A DNA stretch of 64,000 nucleotides from DATFVA01 sp963745945 (GTDB taxonomy: Bacteria > Bacteroidota > Ignavibacteria > Ignavibacteriales > Ignavibacteriaceae). A model generated the notes under the pieces. That model had not been told where the DNA came from and made no database searches. It was given only the letters and a program-made list of their open reading frames with translations. The stretch lies in NCBI GenBank assembly GCA_963745945.1, contig CAVUZG010000004.1:1116001-1180000 (forward strand). Direction: 5' to 3'. Below, in pieces: positions 10,076 through 19,350 of the stretch. The first letter of the stretch is position 1, and every line of letters starts with the position of its first letter. Position numbers and translations under genes: made by a program.

Positions 10076-10105
10076 TCTTTTTTTGCCTTAATTAGTTTCT
10101 AATAA

Positions 10106-11083
10106 TTAGTAAAAATCTATTTCTGTTGAATTTCCGGAATTTAATCTTTTAAATGACCCCTGGATAATTGAGTTATCGCCAATTATCGAATTTTCGAGCA
10201 TTGCCCTTGATACTTTTGCTCCTGCTCCGATCAGCGAATTCTTAATGATTGAATCCTCCACCGTTGTACCAGAGGCAATAGTTGTATAAGGTCCGACAAC
10301 AGAATTTTTAATAACAGCATCTTCAGCTATAAACACCGGTTTATTAATGACAACACTTTTAATTTCTTTGCTGTTATCTCTTTTTGAAAGCAGATATTGA
10401 TTCGTAGAAAGAAGCGTTTCAGGTTTGCCGCAGTCATACCACCCTTCAACAGGAAACGTTGAAATCTTTTCGCCTTTATCAATCATCAACTGAATCGCAT
10501 CAGTAAGCTGAAGTTCACCTTTTGTTCTAATATCTTTTTCAACAAGTTCGTTCAATGCAATTTTAAGTGATTCAGGATTATTGAAATAGTATAAACCCAC
10601 CAGTGCCAGTTTTGAAACAGGCTGCTGGGGTTTTTCTACCAATTTCTGAATAAAACCATCCTTAACTACTGCCACACCAAACCTGCGTGGATCCTCAACT
10701 TCCTTCACTCCAAGCGATGATTGTTTTTTATTGAAAACCGTTGTGAGATCTACATCAAATATTGTGTCACCAAGAATTACAAAAATATCATCCTCTCCAA
10801 AAGTGGGAGACGCCATATAAATTGCATGACCGAGTCCGTGCATTTCTTCCTGAACAATAAATTCAGATTTCATTTGAGGATATTCGTTTCCGACATATTC
10901 TTTAATCATGTCACCAAGATAACCGATAATAAAGGTTGACTTATCTAATCCTTCACTTAACAGCTTGTCGATTATATGACCCAGGATAGGCTTACCACCT
11001 ACATTTAACAGCACTTTTGGGGTTGAATATGTGTGTGGTTTTAATCTTGTACCGATGCCCGCAACGGGTATAATTGCTCTCAT
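10106..11083 (-). CDS. Sugar-1-phosphate nucleotidyltransferase with left-handed beta-helix tail
   Basis: 325 residues. The N-terminal Rossmann-like transferase domain has GIGTRLKPHTYSTPKVLLNV, the pyrophosphorylase signature, and VILGDTIFDVDL with a metal-binding Asp. Residues from about 245 onward form hexapeptide-like repeats (VFIAEDAVIKNSVVG, TTIASGTTVEDSIIK), a left-handed beta-helix. Such proteins make NDP-sugars (dTDP-glucose, GDP-mannose or UDP-GlcNAc types); the nucleotide and sugar cannot be decided. It may feed the surface-glycan genes at 52-63 kb, but it is located with metK/ahcY. Confidence 0.85.
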   Translation of the reverse strand: MRAIIPVAGIGTRLKPHTYSTPKVLLNVGGKPILGHIIDKLLSEGLDKSTFIIGYLGDMIKEYVGNEYPQMKSEFIVQEEMHGLGHAIYMASPTFGEDDIFVILGDTIFDVDLTTVFNKKQSSLGVKEVEDPRRFGVAVVKDGFIQKLVEKPQQPVSKLALVGLYYFNNPESLKIALNELVEKDIRTKGELQLTDAIQLMIDKGEKISTFPVEGWYDCGKPETLLSTNQYLLSKRDNSKEIKSVVINKPVFIAEDAVIKNSVVGPYTTIASGTTVEDSIIKNSLIGAGAKVSRAMLENSIIGDNSIIQGSFKRLNSGNSTEIDFY

Positions 11084-11169
11084 AAAATCATTGGTTTATT
11101 ATTATTCAAGACTTTAAAATTACCTAATCCTCTTTTTAATAACAAATAAATGAGGGGTATAAAGATAGC

Positions 11170-12393
11170 TCACAATATTATTCCTTCTAAAACTTCCTCA
11201 ATTGATTTTGCTTCATTAAAAAAAGCTACTATTTTTTGTAATACCTGATCCACAACTGCATCAGGACACGATGCCCCACTGGTTAATAATATTTGCACAG
11301 GTTTTTTAGAGGGTAAATAATTTTCAGAAACTATTTCTTTTTTTTCCTGAATATCAAAATGGCTTATTAGTTTTTCTGAAATAATCTTTCCCGCTGATGA
11401 GATAAAATAGGTTGGAAACTTTTCTGCACAAAGTTCAACAATATGGCCTGTATTTGAGCTGTTGTACCCGCCCACAACTACTGCCAAATCTGCCTGCTTC
11501 TTAAGTAATTCAATTGTAGCCCTCTGATTATCGTAAGTTGCATAACATAAAGTATCCCTTGTATCGGCAAAATGATCCTGTAGATTTTCTTTTCCGTACT
11601 TTTCAATCATCACATTTTTTAAAAGATCTGAAATTGCCTGAGTTTCGGTAGCAAGCATTGTTGTCTGGTTTACAACTCCTATTTTATTCAAATCATTTTC
11701 GGGATTAAATCCTTCAGAAAATTTTTGCGAAAATATCTTGTTGAATTCTTCCAAAGATAATTTGCCAAGTATGAAATTTCCAAGCTGTTTTGCTTCAATC
11801 AAATCTTTTAAAATTATAGCTTTGGATTTTTCAATGCTGTGCGAGAAGGTAGCTCTTGTTTCCTCGTGATAATGTTTTCCGTGTATAATTATGGTATAAT
11901 CATTTTCTCCGAGCTGTGCTGAACGATTCCAGACTTTTTCAACAAACGGGCAGGTTGTGTTATACCTGTAAGGATCAATACCAATTTCATTAAGTTTTTT
12001 TTGAATCTCGAGAGTGGTTCCAAAAGCGGGAATAATTACCAGGTCATCCTTAGTTAATTCATTCCAATCCATAAGCTGATTCCCTGAAGTATCCATTAAA
12101 AATTTCACTCCCCTCTCCTGCAAATCAGAGTTAACACCAGGGTTATGTATCATTTCACTTAAAAGGAAAATTCTTTTCCCGGGGTTTTCTTCAATCGTTT
12201 TGTATGAAATTTCAATCGCATTCTCAACACCATAACAAAAACCAAAATGCCTTGGGATATAAAATTTAACGGGTCCAAAGTCGAGTTCAGTCGGAGAAAA
12301 ATCTTTTTTCCTCGGATCAGAATCTTTACGAAGGTTTTTTATTATTGAAATAACCGGACTTTTATAATACTCCGGGATATCGAAATTTTTCAT
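11170..12393 (-). CDS. ispH: 4-hydroxy-3-methylbut-2-enyl diphosphate reductase
   Basis: 407-residue long-form IspH (LytB), last enzyme of the MEP isoprenoid pathway, making IPP and DMAPP with a [4Fe-4S] cluster. The three cluster cysteines are visible: Cys53 in HFGFCYGVENA, Cys148 in NTTCPFVEKVW and the one in LTSGASCPDAVVDQVL near residue 370. The extra N-terminal stretch and central insertion, relative to the ~310-residue E. coli enzyme, are typical of cyanobacterial and Bacteroidota-type proteins. It is the first gene of the minus-strand run ending at ahcY, but the 86-bp gap may hold a separate promoter for the downstream genes. Confidence 0.95.
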   Translation of the reverse strand: MKNFDIPEYYKSPVISIIKNLRKDSDPRKKDFSPTELDFGPVKFYIPRHFGFCYGVENAIEISYKTIEENPGKRIFLLSEMIHNPGVNSDLQERGVKFLMDTSGNQLMDWNELTKDDLVIIPAFGTTLEIQKKLNEIGIDPYRYNTTCPFVEKVWNRSAQLGENDYTIIIHGKHYHEETRATFSHSIEKSKAIILKDLIEAKQLGNFILGKLSLEEFNKIFSQKFSEGFNPENDLNKIGVVNQTTMLATETQAISDLLKNVMIEKYGKENLQDHFADTRDTLCYATYDNQRATIELLKKQADLAVVVGGYNSSNTGHIVELCAEKFPTYFISSAGKIISEKLISHFDIQEKKEIVSENYLPSKKPVQILLTSGASCPDAVVDQVLQKIVAFFNEAKSIEEVLEGIIL

Positions 12394-12543
12394 TTAAGGT
12401 TTTGATTTTTTTAGGTGCGTTAAGTTAATAAATATATTGGCTGGATTCAGGGTAATTACCGATATGAGAATTAGCTACATGAAAATTATGATTGACAATA
12501 TATAATTGATTCTGCTGAATTAATATCAACAAAGTATAAATTG

Positions 12544-12999
12544 TTAATTCAATTTATTAATGTCATCTGAATTTAAATTGTAATCGAGACTGAAATTATC
12601 TTTTCCGGGAATGTTAACAAAAAATATTGCCATTACAATCACAAAAATTCCGGCATATAAAAAATCTCCGGTTAATAAGTAGAGTGTTATTGACAAAACA
12701 TTTGCTGCTTCAAGCAATGCAAACTTCAGAATATTATTTGTGCGATACGAAATTAATTTTTCGTTTAAGGAAACTTCCCTCTTTATTGAATCAACATTAT
12801 GTTTGTACAATAACTTTGAACTTACAACTAAGATTACAACTATTACTGGTGCTATAAATCCGAGGAGAGTGCTATAGTCTTTATTCACAACTACCAGTTC
12901 AGCACTAATTAAGTAAATTGAAATCACAAAATACAAAATCTGTCCCGCTGCAAATGCAAAAAATATTACTCTTAATTGTTTAATAATATTCATCAGCAA
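12544..12999 (-). CDS. Hypothetical four-helix membrane protein
   Basis: 151 residues with about four hydrophobic segments (near residues 10-30, 45-62, 90-108 and 113-130) separated by short charged loops. Its KREVSLNEKLISYRTNNILKFALLEA cytoplasmic loop resembles small uncharacterised inner-membrane proteins of Bacteroidota. No catalytic motif is visible. It diverges from prfA with a 73-bp gap. Two start codons lie close together (MLMNIIKQ); either would keep all membrane segments. Confidence 0.7.
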   Translation of the reverse strand: MLMNIIKQLRVIFFAFAAGQILYFVISIYLISAELVVVNKDYSTLLGFIAPVIVVILVVSSKLLYKHNVDSIKREVSLNEKLISYRTNNILKFALLEAANVLSITLYLLTGDFLYAGIFVIVMAIFFVNIPGKDNFSLDYNLNSDDINKLN

Positions 13000-13072
13000 G
13001 ATTTCTGGAATGTTAGCAGTTTATTTGTTTAGAAAATCGCAATGTACTTTACTATATTTGTTTTCTTAAATA

Positions 13073-14164
13073 ATGAAGAATAATATGGAAATTATTGAAA
13101 AGTTAAAGAAAATTAAAGACCGTTTTGAGAATATAAATCAGCAACTGTCTGATCCGGATATTTTAAGTGATAGAGATAAAGTCGTGAGTATAAGTAAAGA
13201 AAGGAGCGACCTTATTGAAATTGTAAATGCTTATGATCTTTATAGTGAGGTGCTTAAAAATATAAAAGGCAACAAGGAAATAATTAATTCCGGTGCTGAC
13301 AGAGAATTGACCGAACTTGCCGAAACAGAACTTGAAGAGTTAGAAACCCGGAAGGAAAAACTTGAAGAAAAAATAAAATATTTGCTTTTACCAAAAGATC
13401 CTAATGATAATAAAGATATAATAATGGAAATAAGGGCAGGAACCGGTGGAGAAGAGGCTGCTTTATTTGCAGGTGATCTTTTCAGAATGTACACGCGATA
13501 TGCAGAAATCAAAGGATGGAAAATAGAATTGATTGATTTAAATGATACTGGCCTGGGAGGAATAAAAGAAGCAGTCTTTTCAATTGGTGGTAATGATGTA
13601 TATGGTGATTTAAAGTTTGAAAGCGGTGTTCACAGGGTTCAAAGAGTCCCTGAAACAGAAGGAAGCGGACGTGTTCATACTTCTGCCGCGTCAGTTGCCG
13701 TTCTCCCCGAAGCCGAAGATGTTCAGATAGATATAAATCCTGTAGATTTAAAAATTGATATTTTCCGTTCCGGCGGAGCGGGTGGCCAGAACGTAAATAA
13801 AGTTGAAACAGCTGTCAGGATAACCCATCTTCCAACGGGAATTGTGGTCCAATGTCAGGATGAAAGATCACAGTTAAAGAACCGGCAGAAGGCGATGAAG
13901 GTTTTAAGGGCGAGGCTTTATGATATGAAACTTAAAGAGCAGTCTGCAGAAATATCTGCAAAGAGAAAACTGATGGTTGGCAGCGGGGACAGGAGCGATA
14001 AAATAAGGACTTACAACTTTCCACAAAACAGGGTAACTGATCACAGGATAGGATTAACTTTATATAATCTTTCAAATATTATGGAAGGCGATCTGGATAA
14101 TTTGATTGAACAATTAAAACTGGCAGATAGAACAGAAAAGCTACAGGCAACAGGACAGAAATAA
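13073..14164 (+). CDS. prfA: Peptide chain release factor 1
   Basis: 363 residues. RF1 recognises UAA and UAG and triggers peptide release on the ribosome. The GGQ catalytic loop is at residues 237-239 (GGAGGQNVNK), and the tripeptide anticodon region reads VPETEGSGRVHTSA (PxT at 193-195), which separates RF1 from RF2. The acidic coiled N-terminal domain covers roughly residues 5-105. Translation could begin at ATG 13073 or at ATG 13085 (MEIIEKL), which aligns better with typical RF1 starts. Its stop codon directly abuts that of the converging phosphatase gene. Confidence 0.97.
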   Translation: MKNNMEIIEKLKKIKDRFENINQQLSDPDILSDRDKVVSISKERSDLIEIVNAYDLYSEVLKNIKGNKEIINSGADRELTELAETELEELETRKEKLEEKIKYLLLPKDPNDNKDIIMEIRAGTGGEEAALFAGDLFRMYTRYAEIKGWKIELIDLNDTGLGGIKEAVFSIGGNDVYGDLKFESGVHRVQRVPETEGSGRVHTSAASVAVLPEAEDVQIDINPVDLKIDIFRSGGAGGQNVNKVETAVRITHLPTGIVVQCQDERSQLKNRQKAMKVLRARLYDMKLKEQSAEISAKRKLMVGSGDRSDKIRTYNFPQNRVTDHRIGLTLYNLSNIMEGDLDNLIEQLKLADRTEKLQATGQK

Positions 14165-15730
14165 TTACTCAGCTTTTATTGCAATTAAACTGATATCATC
14201 TTCATACTTACCGCCGGTAAAATCGTTAATTTCCTTCACAATCTGAGTTAATGGACTTTTAGAACTACTGTAATTTTTAATAATATCTGATAACCCCTCT
14301 GCTTCAAGTGAAACTCCTTCAAGACTTCTTGATTCAATAACACCGTCAGTGAACATCAATATGAAATCGCCGGGCTGCATTGTAATTTCCAAATCTCCAA
14401 ATTCTCCTTTGGGATTAAAACCCAGTAGTGTCCCGCCTGAAATCAATTTTTCTATAGTTCCTTTTTGAGCATTCTTATATAGTATAGGCAGATCACCCGC
14501 TCCGGCATACTTTACTGATTTGGTATTCTTGTTAATTACTACAACCGAGAGTGTGGCAAATACTTCTGATATTTTTGCATCATCATAGACCGACTTATTT
14601 ACCTGTGCTAATATTTTTCCCGGGGAAAATTCTTCTGCGTGCTGCAATACCATTCTTAATGCAGTACGCACATACCCGGCATATGCAAAAGCAAAAAACC
14701 AAGCACCCCATTTCTTTCCCATTACGTCGCCAAGTACTATAGCAAGATTATTTTCATCCAGGGGGAAAAAATCGATAAAATCTCCGCCAGGTATTCCCTC
14801 ATATGGTCTGTGCCAGTGTTTAATATTAAAACCGTTTAAAACCGGCGCTGAGTCCGGAACAACTTTAACTCTAAGTGAATCAGCTGCAGCGTGTAACTCC
14901 GTTACAATACGTGATCTTTCTTTGCCAAGACTTTTAAGCAATGCATTTACTTTAGCAACTAAAACTTTAGGACCAGCAGTCTTAACTACATAATCGGTAA
15001 TACTAAGTTCAAATCCTTCGAGTATATCTTCTTCTTCCCCTTTTGCCGTTAAAAAAATAAATGGAATCGATCTCAACGTTTGGTCTTCAAGAAGTTTTCT
15101 TCTGAATTGGAACCCGTCTGTTTCAGGCATCATAATATCAGATATAATCAGGTCCGGAATAAATGAAGTCATTTTTTTGAAAGCTTCATTAACAGACACC
15201 GCCACAACACACTCAAAGCCTGCTTTAGTTAAATTATATTCAAAAATGCGGGTAAGTGAAGGGTCATCATCAACCAGTAAAATTTTATTTGTTGTATTTG
15301 TAAAGGATTGCTCCAGGTTTTTCTTAATTCCATAAATTTTATAGATGGCGGTCCGTTTAATTAGTGATTTAACTTTTAACAGAAGATCATTGACATCAAA
15401 TGGTTTGGTTATAATATCATCTCCGCCTGCTTCCAGCGCCATAGACTTATCTTCTATAGTATTTTTTGCAGTTACAAAGACAAAAGGTATTGTGCGGTAA
15501 TTTTCATTTTCCCTTACTTTCCTGCAAAAGGTAAATCCATCCATTCCTTCCATCGTCACATCGCAGAGCACAAGGTCTATCGGGGTTGCAGAAAGATGTT
15601 TCAGTCCTTCTTCAGGACCTGTAGCCTCCATTACATCGTACCCGTTTTTATCAAGATGATGCTGTAGTAGTTTTCTGATTACTATATCGTCATCAATAAC
15701 CAGGACAATATTTTTTTCGTTATTATTCAT
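14165..15730 (-). CDS. Two-receiver response regulator with PP2C (SpoIIE/RsbU-type) phosphatase
   Basis: 521 residues in three domains. REC1 covers about 8-125 with phospho-acceptor Asp57 (VLCDVTMEG), REC2 about 148-270 with Asp198 (LIISDIMMPETDG), and a PPM-type serine phosphatase about 300-521. Metal-binding Asp motifs of the phosphatase are present: GGDFIDFF, LGDVMGKKWG, MFTDGVIES and YEDDISLIA. Such proteins dephosphorylate STAS anti-anti-sigma factors, and a STAS gene lies 101 bp upstream in the same direction. The expected circuit is a kinase signal to the receivers, phosphatase activation and STAS dephosphorylation. Paired receivers allow input from more than one kinase. Confidence 0.92.
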   Translation of the reverse strand: MNNNEKNIVLVIDDDIVIRKLLQHHLDKNGYDVMEATGPEEGLKHLSATPIDLVLCDVTMEGMDGFTFCRKVRENENYRTIPFVFVTAKNTIEDKSMALEAGGDDIITKPFDVNDLLLKVKSLIKRTAIYKIYGIKKNLEQSFTNTTNKILLVDDDPSLTRIFEYNLTKAGFECVVAVSVNEAFKKMTSFIPDLIISDIMMPETDGFQFRRKLLEDQTLRSIPFIFLTAKGEEEDILEGFELSITDYVVKTAGPKVLVAKVNALLKSLGKERSRIVTELHAAADSLRVKVVPDSAPVLNGFNIKHWHRPYEGIPGGDFIDFFPLDENNLAIVLGDVMGKKWGAWFFAFAYAGYVRTALRMVLQHAEEFSPGKILAQVNKSVYDDAKISEVFATLSVVVINKNTKSVKYAGAGDLPILYKNAQKGTIEKLISGGTLLGFNPKGEFGDLEITMQPGDFILMFTDGVIESRSLEGVSLEAEGLSDIIKNYSSSKSPLTQIVKEINDFTGGKYEDDISLIAIKAE

Positions 15731-15831
15731 TCAATTTAATTAGCCCGGTAAAAAGGATAACTAACCGGTTCCCTCCTGGGTTCATTGGGTACTAATGGCG
15801 TGAATTCGAATACAAAATTCAAATCTGTTTC

Positions 15832-16170
15832 TTAATTAAAACTTTCAATTGCTTCCTCACGTGTTCTGAATGCTTCAAAAACACGGTGGAGTCTTGTTAA
15901 TTCAAACATAGAATGTACAGCCGGTTGAAATCCAACCAATTTTAGATCCCCGCCAAGTGCAGTAGTTTTTTTTAATGATACTACAAGTGCACCCAGAAAA
16001 GTAGAATCGATAAATTCACAATTATTTAAATCAACAATAATATTCTTATTTCCCTCTTCAATATCCTTGACTAAAATTAGTTTAAATTGTTCGGCCTCTT
16101 TCAGGGTAGCTCTTTCAAGATTTACAATTTCTATTAGAATATTATTATGAATTTCTTTGATAAATTCCAT
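15832..16170 (-). CDS. STAS domain anti-sigma factor antagonist
   Basis: 112 residues, a single STAS domain like SpoIIAA/RsbV. The phosphorylatable serine is Ser56 in the motif CEFIDSTFLGALV. The C-terminal block LKLVGFQPAVHSMFELTRLH is typical. In the known partner-switching scheme the unphosphorylated form captures an anti-sigma kinase and frees a sigma factor. The PP2C partner is the next gene downstream. No RsbW-type kinase is encoded nearby, so the partner must be elsewhere or the target is different. It is 22 bp downstream of the sigma-54 regulator. Confidence 0.92.
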   Translation of the reverse strand: MEFIKEIHNNILIEIVNLERATLKEAEQFKLILVKDIEEGNKNIIVDLNNCEFIDSTFLGALVVSLKKTTALGGDLKLVGFQPAVHSMFELTRLHRVFEAFRTREEAIESFN

Positions 16171-16192
16171 GTTCGTGCCTTTGATTTTTTCT

Positions 16193-17566
16193 TTATCTGT
16201 TTTCTATATTATACTTTTCCATTAACCTGTATATAGTTGCTCTCCCCAGTTGTAGTTTTTTTGCTGCCTCAACTATATTTCCGTTAGTAATTTTTAAAGC
16301 GTGCCTTATTGCCTCTTCCTTTAATTTTTCGAAAGGAATAATTGTATCGTCAGCAAATAACGCACCTGACAGATCTGCATTCATTGAAACTTCATTTGCC
16401 CTGATATGTGTTGGTAAATCTTCAACATCAACAGTATCTGATTCACTTATGATCATACACCTTTCAATCGTATTTTCCATTTCTCTTATATTGCCCGGCC
16501 AGTTATATTCATACATATACTTCAGGGATTTTTTTGTAAACCCTTTAATATTTTTTCCGAGTTTTTTATTAAACCCTGTAAGAAAGTGCTGAGCCAGCAC
16601 AAGTATATCACCTCTTCTTTGTCTTAGAGGAGGTATAGAAATCGGGAATGAATTCAACCGGTAATATAAATCTTCTCTGAATTCTTTATTTTCAACTGCA
16701 AGTTTAAGATCACGGTTAGTAGCAGAAATAATCCGGACATCTGTTTTTATAAGTTCTGTTCCACCGACTCTTTCAAATTCCTTTTCTTGTATAACTCTTA
16801 ACAGTTTCGCCTGCAAAAGCATCTCCAGTTCCCCCACCTCATCAAGAAACAGAGTTCCTCCATTAGCCAGTTCAAATTTTCCAAGCTTTCTTTGATGAGC
16901 TCCTGTAAACGAACCTTTTTCATGTCCGAATAATTCGCTTTCCAGCAATTCTCTCGGGATCGAAGCACAATTAACAACTATAAACGGTCCGTCTTTTCTT
17001 TTTCCATTATAATGAATTGCCCGGGCAATTAATTCTTTTCCGGTTCCGCTTTCACCGTAAATAAGAACTGTGATATCATTGCTCAAAACTTTTGTTACAA
17101 GTTTGAACACACCCTGCATTTTTCCATCTGCAGAAATGATATTATCAAAACTATATTCTTTCTGCACATTCTCGCGCAGGTTTTCTAGCTCTTTGGTCAG
17201 ATCATAATTTTTAATGGCATTTTTAATTGCAGGTTCAAGTCTCTGTTGATCGATGGGTTTTGGGAAATAATCATAGGCACCGTATCTTAAAGCTTCAACC
17301 GCTACTTCTATACTTCCCTGGGCTGAAAGGATAATAACAGGCAGGTTTTCATCATAATGTTTTATTCGTTTTAATGTTTCAAGTCCATCGAGACCGGGTA
17401 ACATAATATCCAGTAATATCAGATCAGGTTTTAAATTTATTTTTTTCAGAACATCTTCACCGCTGGCAAAACATTCTACATCATATTTCCACTTATCTTT
17501 TACCCAGTACGACAGAAGTTTGGATATCGCAGGTTCGTCATCAACTATAAATACAAGTTTTTCCAC
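16193..17566 (-). CDS. Sigma-54-dependent response regulator (NtrC family)
   Basis: 457 residues: receiver with Asp53 (LILLDIMLPG), AAA+ domain with Walker A GESGTGKEL near 170, the sigma-54 contact loop GSFTGA, Walker B GTLFLDEVGE, and a C-terminal Fis-type helix-turn-helix (AAKKLQLGRATIYRLMEKYN). It should be phosphorylated by the PAS histidine kinase encoded 17 bp upstream and activate RpoN promoters. The GAFTGA loop reads GSFTGA, a tolerated variant. Its operon with a STAS protein and PP2C links sigma-54 control with partner switching. Confidence 0.95.
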   Translation of the reverse strand: MEKLVFIVDDEPAISKLLSYWVKDKWKYDVECFASGEDVLKKINLKPDLILLDIMLPGLDGLETLKRIKHYDENLPVIILSAQGSIEVAVEALRYGAYDYFPKPIDQQRLEPAIKNAIKNYDLTKELENLRENVQKEYSFDNIISADGKMQGVFKLVTKVLSNDITVLIYGESGTGKELIARAIHYNGKRKDGPFIVVNCASIPRELLESELFGHEKGSFTGAHQRKLGKFELANGGTLFLDEVGELEMLLQAKLLRVIQEKEFERVGGTELIKTDVRIISATNRDLKLAVENKEFREDLYYRLNSFPISIPPLRQRRGDILVLAQHFLTGFNKKLGKNIKGFTKKSLKYMYEYNWPGNIREMENTIERCMIISESDTVDVEDLPTHIRANEVSMNADLSGALFADDTIIPFEKLKEEAIRHALKITNGNIVEAAKKLQLGRATIYRLMEKYNIENR

Positions 17567-17583
17567 TCTGAATTCCGATATTA

Positions 17584-19212
17584 TTAAAATTTAAGTTTTC
17601 TAGGTAATTTAATGAGCACCGACGTACCCTTTTGGGGTTCACTCTGAACCTTAATTAATCCTTTGTGCAACTCAATAACCTGTTTCATAAAAACCAGGTC
17701 CATATCATTCTCAATAAATTGTTTACTGCCTTTTGAAGAATGATAAAATTTATGAAAAATATAAGGGAATTCTTTTTCGGAAATTCCCGTACCTGTGTCG
17801 GTAATTATTATTTCTATTTCTTCACTGAAAATCTTAACCATGCAGGTTATTCTCCCCTTAGCAGGAGTATACTTGATTGAATTGTTTAAGATCCCATGAA
17901 ACATCAACCTGATTTTTTCTTTATCTGCAATCATTATTGCAGGAGTAGGAGGTAGATTGCAGGTTAGAATTAAGCCTTTATTTTCAATTGTTGGAGTAAT
18001 TTCTTCAACAACATTTTTAAGTACTTCCGAAACATCAAAATCAGTTTTATTAAGTTCTATTTTTCCCTGTTCATACCGTGAGAGCTCAAGAATATCATTA
18101 ATTAATTTTGCCAGTCTTTTCCCCTCCTGCAAAATTATTTCATCAAATTCTCTTCTCATTTCTTCCGGCATATCTTTATCTGATAAAAGCGTTTCAGCGA
18201 AACCTATAATTGAAGCGAGAGGTGTGCGGAATTCGTGTGACAAATTAGAAACAAAATCATTCCTCAATCTATTGAGATCTGCAAGTATATCTTTGTAAAT
18301 ATCCGACCTTGATTTTTCAATCTCAATTAATCTTGTTGTTTCCGTAAACCGGTTCGTCAATTCTGTATTTTTATTTTTTAATGCTTTTATCTCTTTCAGA
18401 TTTTTTCCGGTTCCTAACAAACCTATAATGTTGTTATCATTTTTAATAAGACTGCAATTGATACGAAACGGAATTTCATTCTCATATTTTCCAATCAAGT
18501 TTGTCTCAAAGTCTAGTTTTAATTCGTCAGCCAGTATTTTTTTTAAGGCAAACATTACTTCCGGTTTTTCGTCAACTTTAATAAAATCAAGCAGGTGTTT
18601 ACCCCGCATTTCAACATCTGAATAATCAAGACTCTGTGCACCATTTTTGTTAATCGCAATAATATACCCGTTTTCATCAAGTATGAATAGCAGATCATTA
18701 AAAGAATTTAACAATGTTGAAAAAATCAATTCGCGGTTTTCAGTAAACCACTCTCCCTGAGGATTTTGAACCGGGTTTACTAAAAAACTTTTTTCAGAGA
18801 AAGATTCTTTTATTTGTTTGTTGAATTCCGTTGTGTATTTTCGAATGGAAGCAAGATTTTCTTTGGTATAATTTTCTTTATGATCAGATAAAAGCAGTAA
18901 ATAAATTGCATCCTGATTACTGTTTTCGTAGATTTTTTCAAATAAAAATGATTTTATATCTTTATCAACGGAAAGAAAAAGGAAAGAATTCGATTCTGAT
19001 ATTTTATCGTTTTCAAGCATGTTGCTTAGAAATAGTCTCCGGAGATCATTTCCAAGCGGAATTATATCGAGGTTCTGTATATTATCGGAAGCCAAAATCT
19101 CAAATCCGGTTTTTGAAATTTCCAGAATGAAGCCGGCAATTGTTCCGGTTTCCCGGGATAAAATTTCCAGATTGTGAATAAGTGCTTCTTTCATCTCGAT
19201 TAGTTTTCTCAC
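17584..19212 (-). CDS. PAS-domain sensor histidine kinase
   Basis: 542 residues with no clear membrane segment, so probably cytoplasmic. An unassigned N-terminal sensor region (1-150) is followed by a PAS domain (about 160-275, SFNDLLFILDENGYIIAIN), a short coiled coil, the HisKA domain with phospho-acceptor His326 in NLSHEFRTPLASIIGF, and a HATPase domain with N-box HGILNNSIKYT and G-box ITDTGTGISE. It is first in the operon and probably the cognate kinase of the adjacent sigma-54 regulator and perhaps of the two-receiver phosphatase. Confidence 0.94.
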   Translation of the reverse strand: MRKLIEMKEALIHNLEILSRETGTIAGFILEISKTGFEILASDNIQNLDIIPLGNDLRRLFLSNMLENDKISESNSFLFLSVDKDIKSFLFEKIYENSNQDAIYLLLLSDHKENYTKENLASIRKYTTEFNKQIKESFSEKSFLVNPVQNPQGEWFTENRELIFSTLLNSFNDLLFILDENGYIIAINKNGAQSLDYSDVEMRGKHLLDFIKVDEKPEVMFALKKILADELKLDFETNLIGKYENEIPFRINCSLIKNDNNIIGLLGTGKNLKEIKALKNKNTELTNRFTETTRLIEIEKSRSDIYKDILADLNRLRNDFVSNLSHEFRTPLASIIGFAETLLSDKDMPEEMRREFDEIILQEGKRLAKLINDILELSRYEQGKIELNKTDFDVSEVLKNVVEEITPTIENKGLILTCNLPPTPAIMIADKEKIRLMFHGILNNSIKYTPAKGRITCMVKIFSEEIEIIITDTGTGISEKEFPYIFHKFYHSSKGSKQFIENDMDLVFMKQVIELHKGLIKVQSEPQKGTSVLIKLPRKLKF

Positions 19213-19350
19213 AATGAAGATATAATTCTTTTCATATTAATTCAATCAGTTTCAAATATTGTTCCATATTTAGAATAACCTTATTTAGAAACATTTTCAA
19301 CTTATTATTGTCTTAAATTAGTACTTTCTTATCATAATCGGTAACTTTTT

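Noticed and set aside
8905..12500. SAM or SAH riboswitch ahead of metK, ahcY or metF
   Set aside because: Upstream gaps are too short (27-94 bp) and show no S-box or SAH-type structure.
13024..13060. Bacteroidota-type promoter before prfA (TTTG and TATATTTG)
   Set aside because: The TATATTTG at 13053-13060 fits TAnnTTTG, but the upstream TTTG is 25 nt away rather than about 19, and AT-rich sequence gives many chance matches. A similar TAAATTTG ahead of the ammonia-lyase gene is no stronger.
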